A DNA stretch of 64,000 bases. Source: Eonycteris spelaea. Lineage: Eukaryota; Chordata; Mammalia; Chiroptera; Pteropodidae. How positions within the stretch are numbered: position 1 is the stretch's first letter; every line of letters starts with the position of its first letter. Below are positions 1 to 12,400 of the stretch, piece by piece. Location: assembly GCA_003508835.1 (NCBI GenBank), contig PUFA01000006.1, positions 2,356,001 to 2,420,000 on the forward strand. Direction: 5' to 3'. The notes under the pieces are model-generated. The model was not told the DNA's origin, did not search any database, and worked only from the letters and a program-made list of their open reading frames with translations. Made by a program: the position numbers and the translations under genes.

Positions 1-469
1 TTCCCTTCCTAGATGCAGGTGGAAGAAAGAACTCCAGGGGCTAAGGATGCGTTTGCGACCCTCAGGGTCATCCCTAGGACCAGGCAAGGGCTTCCAACCC
101 AGAGGCTCCTGGGTGTGTGACCCTTGACGCTTTCACAAGGACACACTGGGCTTCAGCCACACGGCAAGAGAGGTGACAGACAACTGCCCGGGACTGCCAG
201 TGCCCACAGGGCCCCGAGTCCTGGGCCTGCCCAGACAACCACCGCATCTCAACAGCTGGGAGTGGCTGGCGCCTCGGGGCAGCAGCCCCCCGTCATTCCT
301 CTCACCATCACGAACACGAGGCCTCCAAAAGGGACAGGACTTGCTTTGGACTCAGTCTACTGACAGAAGCAACAGCAGGGAAGAAAGAAACTAAAGCCAG
401 AAAAAATGTGCTTAGGGTCTAATCCTGAGTTCCAACAATGCCGCTCTCTTACCGGTCCCTGTGCATCCT

Positions 470-905
470 GAGTGCTGACATTTTACAGACAATTTCCAAA
501 ACAGGGCCCTGCCATTTCTGGATTATATTTCAGCTGTAACTTTTAAGTCTAATTATTTGCGCTGACAACTCCTATAATAGGGCGGTGCGGCGCCCAGAGG
601 CACCAGCACGCAGTGGAGTGACAGCCTAATCGCAGGGGGAGGCTGCCCCGCAATCTGCATTCATTCGCGGAAATTTCTCTGATGAAAATAACACAACATT
701 AAGGAGGGGATAAGGGGCAGGATCCACTGTATCAAGATAAAATAACTCTTTAATAAATAACCTTGTGGCTGCCGCAGAGCACTAATTAAATGCCGGCGCA
801 CTCAGCACACAGTTTTAAGTAAAGCTGGAAAAATGTAAGATGTAATTATCAGCGCCAAACAAATTACCAGCCCAGCAAATCCCCCTGGAATATTTAGAAA
901 CTCAT
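470..905. promoter_or_regulatory. Enhancer-like AT-rich block with homeodomain motifs
   Basis: The block is unlike the GC-rich intron around it. It contains many TAATTA/TAAT-type cores (for example actaattaaatg, gtaattatcag, ctaattatttg) and a TGATGAAAATAAC stretch. No repeat signature is recognised. This composition is typical of deeply conserved developmental enhancers. Conservation itself cannot be seen from one sequence. Confidence 0.4.
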
Positions 906-3309
906 TTCTGCCTTCCCGTTAAATATTTGTGTACGTGCTTATTTTCGGGGGGACCACTGATGGAAGAGGGGGGACAAGGGACCAGGAAGGTGGGGGAAAG
1001 GGTATGCATGGGGGGAGGCAGCTGTGGGCTAGGTAGTCTCTGCTGATGACTGTTTTCTGATTGCCTGGGCAGATCCGCCCGGTCAGCGAAATGGTGTAAC
1101 CGAAATGCCCCAGAGCTCAGGAGTGCATATGGACGGATGCGCAGAGCTGATATCTGAGCCGAGGCTGACGCCCTCCTCCCAACTGGCTCCCTCACCCTCA
1201 TGGAAGAATCTCAAGCCACCGAGATGATGCAGAGGGGACCAGGTGGCCCAGTTCTGCTCCCTGGGGCACAGCCCAAAGCAGTGGACAGGTGAGCCTCCTC
1301 TGATGGATCAGACACATATAAGACTGCTCTGGAATGGGCAGGAGCGGAGTCTCCAGGAAGCCCTTCCCAACCTGTGGCTGAGCCAGGGCCTCTACTGGGC
1401 TCTCGCATGGGCCTAAGTTGCAGCTGACCGACCATTCAGTCAGGTGTGATCTCCTTGGGTCTCAATGCCTAGCATCCAAGAGGGGACTGAGGAAATGTGT
1501 AGTGTCTATGAGACTCAGGCAGACGGAGGGGCCTGGGGCAGGTGGGAAGCTCTTTATTTGGATCTGGCCAGAGAGTGTAGGAGACTTACTCAGTGAACAA
1601 GATGATGTCACCCACCCTGTGCCATGGACACTAAGCTCAGCAGGCAGAGCAGGGCTGCTGTCCCATGGAGCTTTGGCGGGGGCAAGGACAGGGCAGATGC
1701 GGTAGACTTTAGCCCTGCACTGCAGGATCTTGAGGGGTGAGCCCGTTCCAAGTGAGCCTTTTCCCTTTGTCTTCCCAGTGGTTTTAGCTGAGCTCAGGCA
1801 AACATGGAGTTTAGGTGAGTGGGGGCTGTGGAAGGCCCCACAAGTACACATAATGCACTACAACTCTTACAGCTCCCATAACCACATCTGAGCTCCACCT
1901 GGAACGGACAGCTGGTCTGGCCTGGGCATGAAGGTGGAGCGCAGCTTCATGCCAAGCACCATGTCTACCCGACCACCCCTGCAGGGGAGCCCAGCTAAGG
2001 GGACATGCAGACACGAGGTGCATCAGTGACTCAAGCAGCAGAAACATGCGGGGCAGGGGAGCCTGCCCACCCACCCCTGGTCCTGCCCGCCTGCCAGCCC
2101 TAACAATGGAGAGCAGAGCCGGACTGGCGGGCAGGCTTGGCTGGAGCGAGCCCATGGGAGCTGGCCGTGCCTGCTGGTCCCTACTGACAGGAGTATCCCA
2201 TCGACGGGCGAACTGTAGATGGATAAGAAGTGAAAAGGACCAACCTTCTCGCTGATCTGAGAGATGAGAGTTTGGGTTGATGGCAGAGTGCGATGAGGAT
2301 GAGGAGGGAATAAAAAAAAGACAAGGAGAAACACAGAGAGAGTAAAAACAGGCCAACCTTCATCTGCCCACACAGCACGGAAACAAGACAAGACTCCTGT
2401 GCCCCACGCACACGCACGTGCACGCAGGTGCGCGCGGACCACGCGCTCACAAAGACTCAGGACTCATGGAGGACACAGTGGACAGGGCTGAGTACCCCCC
2501 GGCAGGTGCTGGGACACCAAGGGTAGGACAGGGAGGGGTGGAATTGGGGCACAGGCAGGCCCCTACACACACCCCATGGCTCTGATCGACCCAGAGAGCT
2601 GGGCTCTGGGGTAGGGGCCCACCCAGCCCACAAACCCCCCAGGCACACGGGCCATGAGAACCCCACCACCTGGAGGAAGCCCCATGCTGCACGGCGCCAT
2701 GTGAGGAGCTGGTCTGGGCACCTGTGGGGAGAAAGGCCATGGAGATACAGCCCCGTTTAGAGACAGTTGTGGCCAAGCAGCCAGCTCTCTGCAGAGAATG
2801 GGGAACATCAGGGGCAAGCAGGGCGGGCTCTGCAGAGGGTGTGGCCCTGTCCTGGCTCCAGCAGCTGTACATCCTGAAAGCTGGAGGAGAGAGACGCTGT
2901 GGATGGAAGGAGAGAGTGAGTCACTCAGAGGGGGGGGTTGGATGCTGAGGGAGAGGCTGGTCCACCAGGCATGCCTGGGCCCGCTAGACCGTGGGTGGAG
3001 CTGTGGGCAACTGTGAGCAAAGTCAGACGTAACTGGATGATGCATCCATCCCCCGACGCTGTTACCCCAACAGCAGCAGCGGCTGCTGACTGTCATGTAC
3101 TTCCTGCATGCCCGGTGCCACACAGGGAGCGTCATACTCGCTGCCCCATTAAATGTATCAATTACAGGGCCTCAGAGAGGTAGTGGGAACCCTGGGAGTC
3201 TGGAGGACAGAGGAGGGATGTGAGGTAGACCCTGAAGCCAAATCTGAGGAGATGCAGCCTTGAGCTTACTAGACAAGATGATTGCCCGTGGGAGGCCGTC
3301 CATCTGGAA

Positions 3310-3512
3310 CAGTGGTTCTCAACTGAGAGGATTTCCCCAAATGACACTGGGCAAGGTCTGGAGACATTCTGGGTTTTCATGACTAGGGGGTGTTACTGGC
3401 ATCTAGTGGATCAGGGATGCTGCTCAATAGCCTACAATGCACAGGACAGCCCCACAGAAGTAATAGCTATTGGCATGAAACATCAATAATGCCACGGTTG
3501 AGAAAACCTGGG
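3310..3512 (+). repeat. MER20 (hAT-Charlie DNA transposon) copy
   Basis: It begins gtggttctcaactgag and ends cacggttgagaaaacctgg, with internal hallmarks ctggagacatt, ctggcatctagtgg and tacaatgcacaggacagcc. These match the non-autonomous MER20 element as I remember it. The inverted ends are still recognisable. Confidence 0.85.
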
Positions 3513-5995
3513 CTTGAGTGCACACTGACCCAGATGCTGAGGCCCAGGGCCTGATAGCTGGTACCCAGCAAGGGTATCCAACCAGCCTGGGGAGTAACAG
3601 GCAACTGCTCTGCAGGGAGGCGGGTGGGTACAGGCCAGCAGGCAGGCCGGCCCTGGAGTGGGGGGTCTGTTCCATGGGGAACCCACCTACAAGCAAGGTT
3701 TAGTATACAGAGCTGGTAGCTAGTACAGCTGAGGCTGTCCTAGAGGAGTTGGGGCTGATGGGCCCTCAACACTGCTGGGGTCAGAAAGCAGAAGTTGTGC
3801 CAGGACTGAGATGAGGGCGAGAACCGCGCCAGAGGCAAGAGTCCTAGGAGCAGGGCTTTCTAGGTATCTACAGTCCGGGCCTGTCCTAGGGCTACAGAGT
3901 GTTACTCTCAGTAAAGCAGGGCAGGTGCAGGTTCACATGGGGTCTGGGGATGGAGACTTAGGACTGGCCCTGAGACACCAAGGCCCACAGTCATGTGTGT
4001 GTGACAGGGAGAGGAAGAGATACCTAAAGCCAGGTGGGGACAGCCTGTTTTAGGGCCCTGGGCATATGAGGTTAGAACTCAAGAAACTCCCACATTCGCT
4101 ACCCAAAAGGCTTATGGGAATGGACCAGGAAGGCAAGCCAGGAAGACTTGGTGGGGGGTGGGGGATGGGCCGTGGTAGGAGCTAGTCAGGGTTCTGAACC
4201 CAGTAAGTAGGGATAGTGAGGCCCCACAGACAAGAAGACTCCAAGGGGCTGAGGGTCAGAGCTCCCTGGTCAGTTCCCAAGCTGCCAGCTACAGCGGCCA
4301 AACTCAGGACATTTCCAAAGGACACTCACTGCCCTGCCTCAGGGCTGAGGCTACTGTGACGGTGACTTGCCCAGCTGAGACGACAATGCCAGATCCATCC
4401 ACCTTGGGTCTGGGGCCATCTCCTGCCCCTCTATACAGCCTCCTGCAGCTCTGCCCCAGAAAATGTGCCCGTATGGCTTTCTTGCTGATGCCCAGGACCT
4501 CCACTCTCTCAACCCTATGGTCTTCTGGAAGAAGTGCTTGGTCAGGATCACCCAACATTTGGAATAGTCAGGGTGGGAGAACGTAAGTTTCTGACAAAGA
4601 AGGGTCTCTCAGAGAGGACTTGTCAGGCCCCTGTGTGCCTGTCAGAAGCATTGCCTGGAGCAGTGTTGGGGGAAGCTGGGTAATTTACAACATTCATCTT
4701 GGCCTTCTGAGTGGCTCTCAAGTTCCTGGCCTCCCTGCCCTGATGCTGTTCCTTAAAACAGGCCCTGGGACAGCTCAGGTGAGCCTCAATGTACAGGATA
4801 CCTGACAAGGGGGGCAGTGCGGACCTCTCATCACACACCCCCAACTCCAATGAAGCATTATCTGTTGTCTCTGGAGCACAATTTACCCATCACCAAAAGG
4901 GCTGGGAGCCTGTGGCCTCTCAGGAACCTGTGCCCTGATGCAGAGCAGCCCTTCAATAAGTACACAGATGATAGCCTAGTTCTCTCTGCTCCATCTGACC
5001 ATGTGGTCCCATAGAGTCTGACATGCCACTGCCATCACCCCGCCCTGTGCCTGGCCCTGAGCAGACAGATGGATACCCCTCATGAAGCTGCACTAAGCAC
5101 TTAAGTGTGATGAAATCATCACTGCAAGGAAGCTGCATCCATTTTCCTTAACAAATCCCTTGAGAGATGGTTTCACTTTTAATGACACCCATCTGTGCAG
5201 GAAGACTAAACAAGGGGACAGGAGGAGGAAGGTGGGGCTCCCAGGGCCCCTCCTGGGCACCACGCACACCAGTCTCAATGTGTGAAGGAAGCGGCAGGTG
5301 GCCAGTTTTGGTCACCCTTGGGCTGTGACCATAGCAGAGACTGGACACTTCGAAAGTCCTCACACCCTTTCTGCTGGGTATGTGAACTTGTGAAAATGCA
5401 CGATCTACTTAGTCCCAGCAAGGAACACCTGGAACACGGTAGGTGCTCACCCGTAGGACTGCCTCAGCCTGACCTCCTACATAAGGGTCTTTGGCTGGTG
5501 ACAGAATACAGGTAGCTCCCCCTCCAGGAAAACCCCAGGGCAGAGTGCAGGCACACCTGGCCTGAAGCCTGCCCCACTGGGGATGGGGGATGTGCGCGGC
5601 GGGGGGCCGGACAGACTCAAGGAAGACCAGGCAGGTACGCACAAGTTTACACACAAATGTTTGTGCCTGCGTGCACACGTCTGCTCAGAAGACTCTAGAT
5701 TCCCATGGGGCTCTGGGCCCACGCAGAAGGACCTACAAGAGATACAAATGCTCCCGAGAGTGACTGCTTCCCAAAGGGCCTGCAGGGAAGGAAAGCAGAG
5801 CAGTGGCGGACATCAGGAGCTTGCCCAGTGGTAGCTGTTGCTGCGGTCATGGCTGCTGCAGAAAGACGTGGGATAAAGGAGAGCCTGGGCCCATGGCAGC
5901 CCCCTCTGTGTCCACACCAAGGGCTCTACGCAGCATGCCCGGCAGGGGCAGCTCGACTCGATGAAGACAGGGCCAGGCACTGCTCGAGTCCTTAC

Positions 5996-6106
5996 CTCGC
6001 ACATACAGGTTGGCAGGGGCCGAGTAGCGTGTGCCTGCTGAGTTGGTCGCCACACACTCGTACTTGCCTTGGTCCGACTCCTCGCTGCTCTCAATCTGCA
6101 AGGCAC
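5996..6106 (-). CDS. PTPRF: PTPRF exon 7: second part of Ig domain 2
   Basis: This 111-nt exon follows acceptor catgtccccacag and ends ...TATGTGCGAG before donor gtaagg. It completes a Gly codon and encodes 36 residues, [20 protein letters not shown] through SAPANLYVR, ending in phase 1. It contains the second Ig2 cysteine in the [12 protein letters not shown] signature. The next residues in LAR begin Ig3 (VRRVAPRF), with an optional four-residue mini-exon meB (ELRE in paralogues) between. Neither is found in the remaining 5995 bases, so both lie outside the window. Confidence 0.96.
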
Positions 6107-7854
6107 CTGTGGGGACATGAAAACAGAATTCAGGCCTGGAACATGGGTAGGAGTCTCGAAAGCATTTGTGGCTTGTGTTGACCAGATGCCGCACACACTG
6201 GGGCCTTACCCCAGCACCAGTGCTGCTTCCAGGAAGCTCCTCCTGACTAGTCCAGTGGCCTCCGGGCTGGAATCGAGGGTTGCATTCTGGAGCACAATCC
6301 TGCCCTGCCCCGCAGTTCAGTCAGGCCTATCGGCGCTGCCAAGGGCTCTACGCCTACCCCCAGCTCCACTGTATGCCCACCACGCTCTGGCCAGGATGCA
6401 TCCCCATTAGTGCTCCCGGCCAGGCCAAGCCACACGGAGCCAGGTGTGGGTGGGAGCAGCCTGTAGACCTTGCGGCCTGGGGTGGTTTACAAGCATGCAA
6501 TGCCCTCATCAGGCAAGAGCTTGGGAATCTGCCACCCACCAGAACCCCACAGGAAGGATGGGGCTTGCCTTGGGGGCCTGGTGCCCAGTAGCCTCTGCTC
6601 ATAGCACCCATCCTTCCTTCCTACCCTACCCCACCCTGCTAGCCCCACCCATTCCGGCTCCTCTCTTCAGCCTGGTCCCACTAAAGTGCTTCGACCCACC
6701 ACGGCTCCTGCATAATTCAGGAGGCTAATGGAGGCTGTAGCTCCTACTCAGGCCGGCGCCCTGAGGGGCTGCTCTGGCCGCAGACGGACAGACAGGAGCC
6801 AGAATTGGGGGAGCAGCTGAAAAGGACCCTCACAGAGGATAGAGGAAACTTAGGCTCAGGGCCAGTCCTGGTAGGTCCAGATGGGGGAGTCCAAGGTGAG
6901 GGTGACAGTGGGGGGTAGGCCAAAAACACTCAACTTGGCCACCCCATTCCCCGGTCCAGGCAAGAAACATTTGAAAAAACTGCTTATGAGAGCACACTGA
7001 GCAAGCTGTCTGCGACAGTAACACCGTAAGGTACAGGTAACACCACTTTCCTGAAACAAGCCGGCAGACAATCACATTCACGTAGGACAATCCAATAGAC
7101 AGTTAATAATCCCACAGAACAAAGCCTGACATGAAACCACTGCCTGCACAGAACAGAGTGACCCTAGCAGCTCTTTCCCTCCCAGGGCCCAGGCAGGCTG
7201 ATGGTCACACCCACACAGGACACAGACAGAACCTCCTAGCCCACCTGACTAGACAGGAGCCACAGGAAGAGTACCAAGCCGTGGTCTCATGGCCCAGCCC
7301 CAGAGGAGAACCACCATGGGTCTGGGAGCTGGAGAGAGGGCAAGGGGCTGCCCAGGCTTGGCCCTGATTTAGGACAAATGGCTGACCTGCTCTGTGGTCC
7401 TGGCCCCAGCCTCCCCATTGGCCATCAGGGAGTGTGAGGGCCCAGGACACATACCAAATACACATCTCCTGTGAGAGCAGCCCAAGGGTACCCAACAGGT
7501 CATGGTCATGGGATGAATGGACACTGTTTACAGAAAATGTTCATTTGAGGAGGTGGGGGTGACACCCTTGGCTGCATGGGGCTGCATTAAGGTCAGCTCG
7601 GCTGAAGGGTGGTGCCACGGGCAGAAACAGGAAGTAGTACCTGGGTAAGATCCCTATTGGGGGAGGAAGCGCCAGGACTGGTCAGGGACCCTGAGCCTAT
7701 TTGTACAGAGAAACCCCCAAATTGGGAACCAAACCCCACAGGGAGGCAGCTGCTCTTCCCAGCCCCAACTTCTATGCTGAGATCACCCTGGCCCTGAACT
7801 CTGAGGGTCTAGATGTACCCAAGTACATTGAGAGGTGGGGAGAAAATAATGTAA

Positions 7855-8080
7855 ATAAATACACAAGTAACCATTTATAAGCTGTCTGCTCTGAGCCAGA
7901 CACCACCCAAATCCTCATTCTCTCCTCTAATCCCATGAGGTGAGGCCTGGGCCCCAATTTAAAGAGGAGGAAACAGACTTCTGAGAGATAAGTTGATTTT
8001 CTAAAGGTTGTGCAGATGGTGAGTTAGACTTGAACCCAGATCTCTGAATCCAGGGTCTGGGCTTTGAACCCCTAGGCTGC
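7855..8080 (-). repeat. MIR SINE, old
   Basis: The antisense MIR core is visible as aaagaggaggaaacagactt, followed by gttgtgcagatggtgagtt and cttgaacccagatctctga. Divergence is high. Confidence 0.75.
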
Positions 8081-8709
8081 AGGGCCCTGTTGCACGAAAG
8101 CAGCTGGGTGTTGATAGAGCAGGGGATCCAGTCACACGGGACTCTGTATTTCTCAGCTGACATCCTAGCACCTACGCTAAAGTCTTTATTACATGTTCCC
8201 CTAGTGTTTGCTGGGCTGACGGATTTACAGGATGGTCCTCATTCTACTACAGATCCAGGACGTTAAAGGGGGCATTAATAATTGAGGGCCCCAAGACAAA
8301 AAAGGTTCTCAAGAGGAAAGGCGAGGCTTGGTCATGCTCCCTCACCTCACAGGAATACTCTCCCTTTGTGGCCAGCCTTGGGGACCAGGGCTGGGCTTCA
8401 CTGCGGGAGCCGACAGGCCCCTTCTATGGGACTGGCCCAGAAGGCCCAGGCAGTAGGGCTGGCTGTCCCCAAGGCAGGGTTCAGCTGAGGAGCTACACAA
8501 TCCAGACTTGCAATGGATGAATCCACAAGAGGGAATGACTGAGAGTGGATGTGTGTGGTGGCTGGTGGTGTTGAGGGGGCCAGAGCTGGAGATGAGGAGG
8601 CTGGAGAGGTCAGGATGGGGATGGGGGAGGTGACGAACTGGACGGGATGAAGTGGTGGTGACGGCAGTGGCAAGGCGTGGCGTGGCGAGATGCAAGACAG
8701 CATTCTTAC

Positions 8710-8727
8710 CTCTAATTGGTGAACCAC
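8710..8727 (-). CDS. PTPRF: Candidate 18-nt microexon meA of PTPRF (inserts GGSPIR)
   Basis: On the minus strand the sequence reads acceptor cctcgccag, exon GTGGTTCACCAATTAGAG, donor gtaagaatg. The flanking exons end and begin in phase 1, and the 18 nt keep that phase, so RS-G-ALQIE becomes RS-GGSPIR-GALQIE. PTPRD and PTPRS carry the mini-exon peptide ESIGGTPIR, or its GGTPIR part, at exactly this point in Ig2. There it adjusts spacing and affinity for partners such as IL1RAPL1, IL1RAP and Slitrks. A TGC at 8749-8747, about 20 nt upstream of the acceptor, fits the motif of the neuronal microexon factor SRRM4. The polypyrimidine tract is weak, which fits regulated inclusion. The identity rests on phase, position and peptide together. 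Actual inclusion is not visible from DNA. Confidence 0.85.
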
Positions 8728-9689
8728 CTGGCGAGGTAATTTGAATGCAAATAAGATCAGAGAGAAGCATTAGTACAAAAGGAAGGAAAGCCACAAAAAG
8801 CCAAATTAGATAAAATGAAACACAAGGAAGGGCCTTAAACACATAGAGAAATCAAGGCCCGAGTTAGGCTAACGCAGGTATTATGTGTGCAAGCACCAGG
8901 CTGAGTGTGGGTGAAGTGTGTGTCCCCCAGGTCACTGGCACTGCTCTGAGGAGGGGGAGAGTGGGGAAGGGGTCAGCAGGCTGGGGGTGATGGAAATCAG
9001 AAGGGTGAGTCAGGGCTCCTACATGTAGACCCTGCTGGCTGAGGCCAATAGATGGCAGAGGTGAAGAGGTAGCAACCCCATCCTGCAGGGCCACCCAAAT
9101 CCACAGGTGGGTAGATTTTTAAACAAAGCACTTACCAAAATAAAACAAGCATTTAAAAAGGCAGAAGAAAAAGCAAAAAGGAGGGCTCACCTTAGGTGAC
9201 CACCAGACCAGGTTTCCCTGCACACACACACCAGCCCACCTTGCCATGAATGAGGCTAAACACGCAACCCAGTGGCAGACTCCCTGTAAAGCCCACTCGA
9301 CTCTGCTAAAAACTGAGTGACTACTGAGCTTCTCCCCAAACTGACCGATGAGAGCCGGAAGCCAGTGCTCACCCCCTGCCTGTCAGTGCTTCATAGCCCT
9401 GGGGATCGGTAGCCAGAGAGCCAAGTGGTCAGCCTCCAAAAGCCAGGTGCGGGGCTCGTGTGAGGTTTGAGCAGGCTCCCTTCTCAATGAGGGCTTCCTC
9501 CGAGACTGAGCGCAGGCTCTTCTACCACCACCTCACCCAGAGGCGTGAGAAGCCTGTCGGCGGGCCCAGGCCCTGTGCTGTCCATCCTGCTTCTCTCTGT
9601 CCGCTTGTGGGGGACGGAAGTATGCCGAGAGAAAAACTGATCACTGTATTTCATTGAACCTACCAACATCTGCCTGGGAGGAATTATGC

Positions 9690-9790
9690 AGCTCCATATA
9701 GAAGTGAGGAAACAGACTGAGGAACATTAAATGACCTGCGCAAAGCCCAAGGTCATATAGCTTGTGAGTGAGGAGGCAGGTCTGTCTGGC
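9690..9790 (-). repeat. MIR SINE fragment
   Basis: The antisense core gaggaaacagactgagg is followed by cccaaggtcatatagcttg, the MIR tRNA-derived/core junction pattern. Confidence 0.75.
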
Positions 9791-9924
9791 TCATGGCCTT
9801 CCCACTGGACGAGGCTGCCTCCTGCAGACACAGAGATTGGAAAGCAGGCAAAGGCAGCTGTCGGGACCTAAGGCGTGTACGGGAGGCAGTGCAGAGAGAT
9901 CATCTGGAAAGAACCATTGTTACA

Positions 9925-10460
9925 GTGATCTGCCGAACTCAGTCCAGGGAAATTTAATGTCCTTGAGATCCTTCAGGGGGTCCACAAGGTCAAAACAATT
10001 TTTATAATACTAAGAAATGATTTGCCTTTTTCTTTTTCACTCTTGTTCGCTCATGAACACACAGTTGCGTTTCCCAGAGGCTCCACGATGTGTGATATTG
10101 CAACAGATTGAATACAGCAGATATGAACATCCAAAAGAAAAAGAAAAAAAAAAAAGAAAATCCAGCTGACTTCTATTTGGCCCAATTAGAGATAAGTAAA
10201 AGTGTAAAACAATGCGACTCTTTCCTCACTAGGTATTTTTGTTTTAGAAAATATAATTATTTTTTTATTAAAAATGTTATGTTCAATGGAATGGGTTTTG
10301 AAGTTATTTTAAAATGGATTAATAAATATTTAAGATCTTCTCAGCATTGATACCTAATATGGTAAAATTGATAGATAAACTCCATCCGACTAAAGCTCTT
10401 TGAGGTCCTCTGATACTTATAGTCAGAGGTCTTGAGACCAAAAAGTTGACATCACTGATC
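9925..10460. repeat. Old AT-rich interspersed repeat, family not named
   Basis: The stretch from tccttgagatccttcaggggg to cttgagaccaaaaagttgac, with an AT-rich middle, resembles a dispersed mammalian repeat I have seen in other genomes. I cannot assign its family with certainty. An A-rich run lies near 10136-10160. Confidence 0.5.
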
Positions 10461-11429
10461 GACTGCTATAGTCCTGCCCTGCCTTGGGAGGGGTGGCAGG
10501 GTAAATGGCCAAGGTCTAGCTTCTGGCCTCACCTCTTCTAAACCCTAACCTACTGTGTGATGAGTCTCTGGACACCTCAGAAAAGCCATGTGCCCACCTG
10601 TCCCCTTCACAAGGTAGTTGTGAGACCGGAGGGAACCTGGGAATCAGCACTGCACATAACGGGTGGCAGTGTGCTCAGGCCAAAGGGAAATGGTGACCAC
10701 ACGCCAAATTGCACGTGTGCCCTCCTGGCAGAGGCGCAGCAGATGGCGGGGCAGAGTTGGGGTGGGGAGGAGACAGGCTCTTCCTGTAGAAGCTGAGGCT
10801 GGCCAGTAGAGAAAGGGGCTGCAAGCACACCCTGGGGACTGTTCTGCACTTCCCTCTGGGGCCAGTGGGTCTCTTCCCTAGATGCTGGCATCTCTGCTCG
10901 AGACCCTGCAGTCTAGGTTCAGGCTGGGCAGAACATGTGACCAACAGCTCCTTTCAGAAGCAGCTCAGAGCCCCACTCGAGAGGTCAGCCCCTACACACT
11001 GTTCTGGCGACACTGCCTGCTCCTGACTCGATTTCTACTCTCTCTGAGCGTGTCCCTATTCCTCTTGGGCCCGCCCTGGGTCTCAAGTTCAAATTGTCTA
11101 AGTGGCTCGTGTTGTGGCAGCAGGTCATGTGACTTCAGTGGAGAACGAATCTGCTGAGCAGAGCTCACACCTGGGATCAGGCCACAATCACCCTCCTACC
11201 AAGCTCTGTTCTGGGGACACACCCTGGTGACAGATGCGGTGGCTTAGCCCACAGATGCCTGAGGAGTTCTGAGTATTAGTCAGTGGAGGCCTGAGTCTGG
11301 AGAGTCTGTGGAGCTCTGCAGCCCTAGCAGAGTACAGCCACTCCCCAGGCCCCAAGTTCTGCATCCGTGGTATTAGAAGGCTCCTGGGGAACCTTGCAGG
11401 GGAGCTCCCTGGCTCTGCATCTCCATGTG

Positions 11430-11590
11430 TGACCCCAGGTGACTCCCTTAACTCAGCTGTCAAGGGGGCATGATAATCACAGCCTGTCCTACTTCTCAGA
11501 GAATCAAGTGCAACCAGAGGCAGGAAAGCGCTTTGTAAACTGTCGGTGATGCGTAAACCGTGAAAGTCCCTGTAAACAACCAGTGCTCGG
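11430..11590 (+). repeat. Probable MIR fragment
   Basis: It contains tgtgaccccaggtgactccc and ggaaagcgctttgtaaactg, which resemble the MIR core and the downstream part in sense orientation. Confidence 0.5.
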
Positions 11591-12289
11591 GGCCTGATTC
11601 CACTCCATGAAGGACTGTCCCTATACATGTGCATGGAACAGCCCCAGCACCTTCCTGAATGGTAACAGGATATGAACAGCAGCTACTAGGTTTAGGAGCC
11701 CGGGGCCAGAATCAGGCAGTGACGGGGGAGAGTCCTGTCCATTATTGCTAAGGTGGGATGACTGAGTCCACTCAGGTGCCATCTGGTTCCATCTCAGCAG
11801 CTAGACTCTGGGCCCACAACCCTCAGGTCACAGCTGCCAGGGGGCAGGAAAGGTCAAAGACATCTTCCCTGGACCTGGGAAACAGGAGGAGTGGACATCG
11901 GTCTGCGTGGACAGGGCCCAAAGGCCACGTTCATGAAATCATTCATCGACAAGGACTCAGAGATACCTGTCCTACGACTGGGCTTGCGCTGGGGGCGAGG
12001 GTTGGAGGGTGGCAGGGGGGCCTCGCAGACAGGAGCCAGACCCAGGCCCTCCCTATAAGGAGTGCCCAGTCTAAGTGAGCAGAGCTGGAGCTCGGTGGTA
12101 AAATGTAATGCGGGCGTCCTCAAGAAGTAGGCCTTGGGCAGAGAAGGGTCAGGCTTCGTGTTCTGGTGAATGTGAGTGGCGGGCCAGGATAGGGTCAAGG
12201 TGGCTCAGTGCAAGTCAGAGCAACTGGAAATTAAGAAGAGCCCCATTCCTGGAGCCCTCACCATAAACCAGGCCGCAAACAAAAGCTCT

Positions 12290-12400
12290 AACGACCACTG
12301 TCTCAGTCCTTTCTCCAAGTCTTTTTTAAAGATGAGAAAACTGAAGCTCAAAGAAGTTAAACAACAGGCCACAGAGCCAATGAGTGGTGCAGCCAGAACC
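12290..12400 (-). repeat. MIR SINE fragment
   Basis: The antisense core reads gatgagaaaactgaagctc, then gaagttaaacaacaggccac and gagccaatgagtggtgcag. Confidence 0.7.

Larger units (their letters stand above)
1..5995 (-). other. PTPRF: PTPRF intron 7, first 6 kb
   Basis: The sequence runs from donor gtaagg at 5995 to the edge of the window. It contains a MER20 copy at about 3310-3512 and an AT-rich enhancer-like block at about 470-905. I looked on the minus strand for a 12-nt meB-type exon (Glu-Leu-Arg-Glu in phase 1) and for the Ig3 exon, and found neither. The remainder is unremarkable intronic sequence. Confidence 0.8.

Noticed and set aside
1..5995. meB mini-exon (ELRE) or Ig3 exon of PTPRF
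   Set aside because: I checked minus-strand occurrences of the AGCT core with flanking splice sites and looked for the VRRVAPRF and YVKWM coding text. None fits, so they must lie beyond the window.
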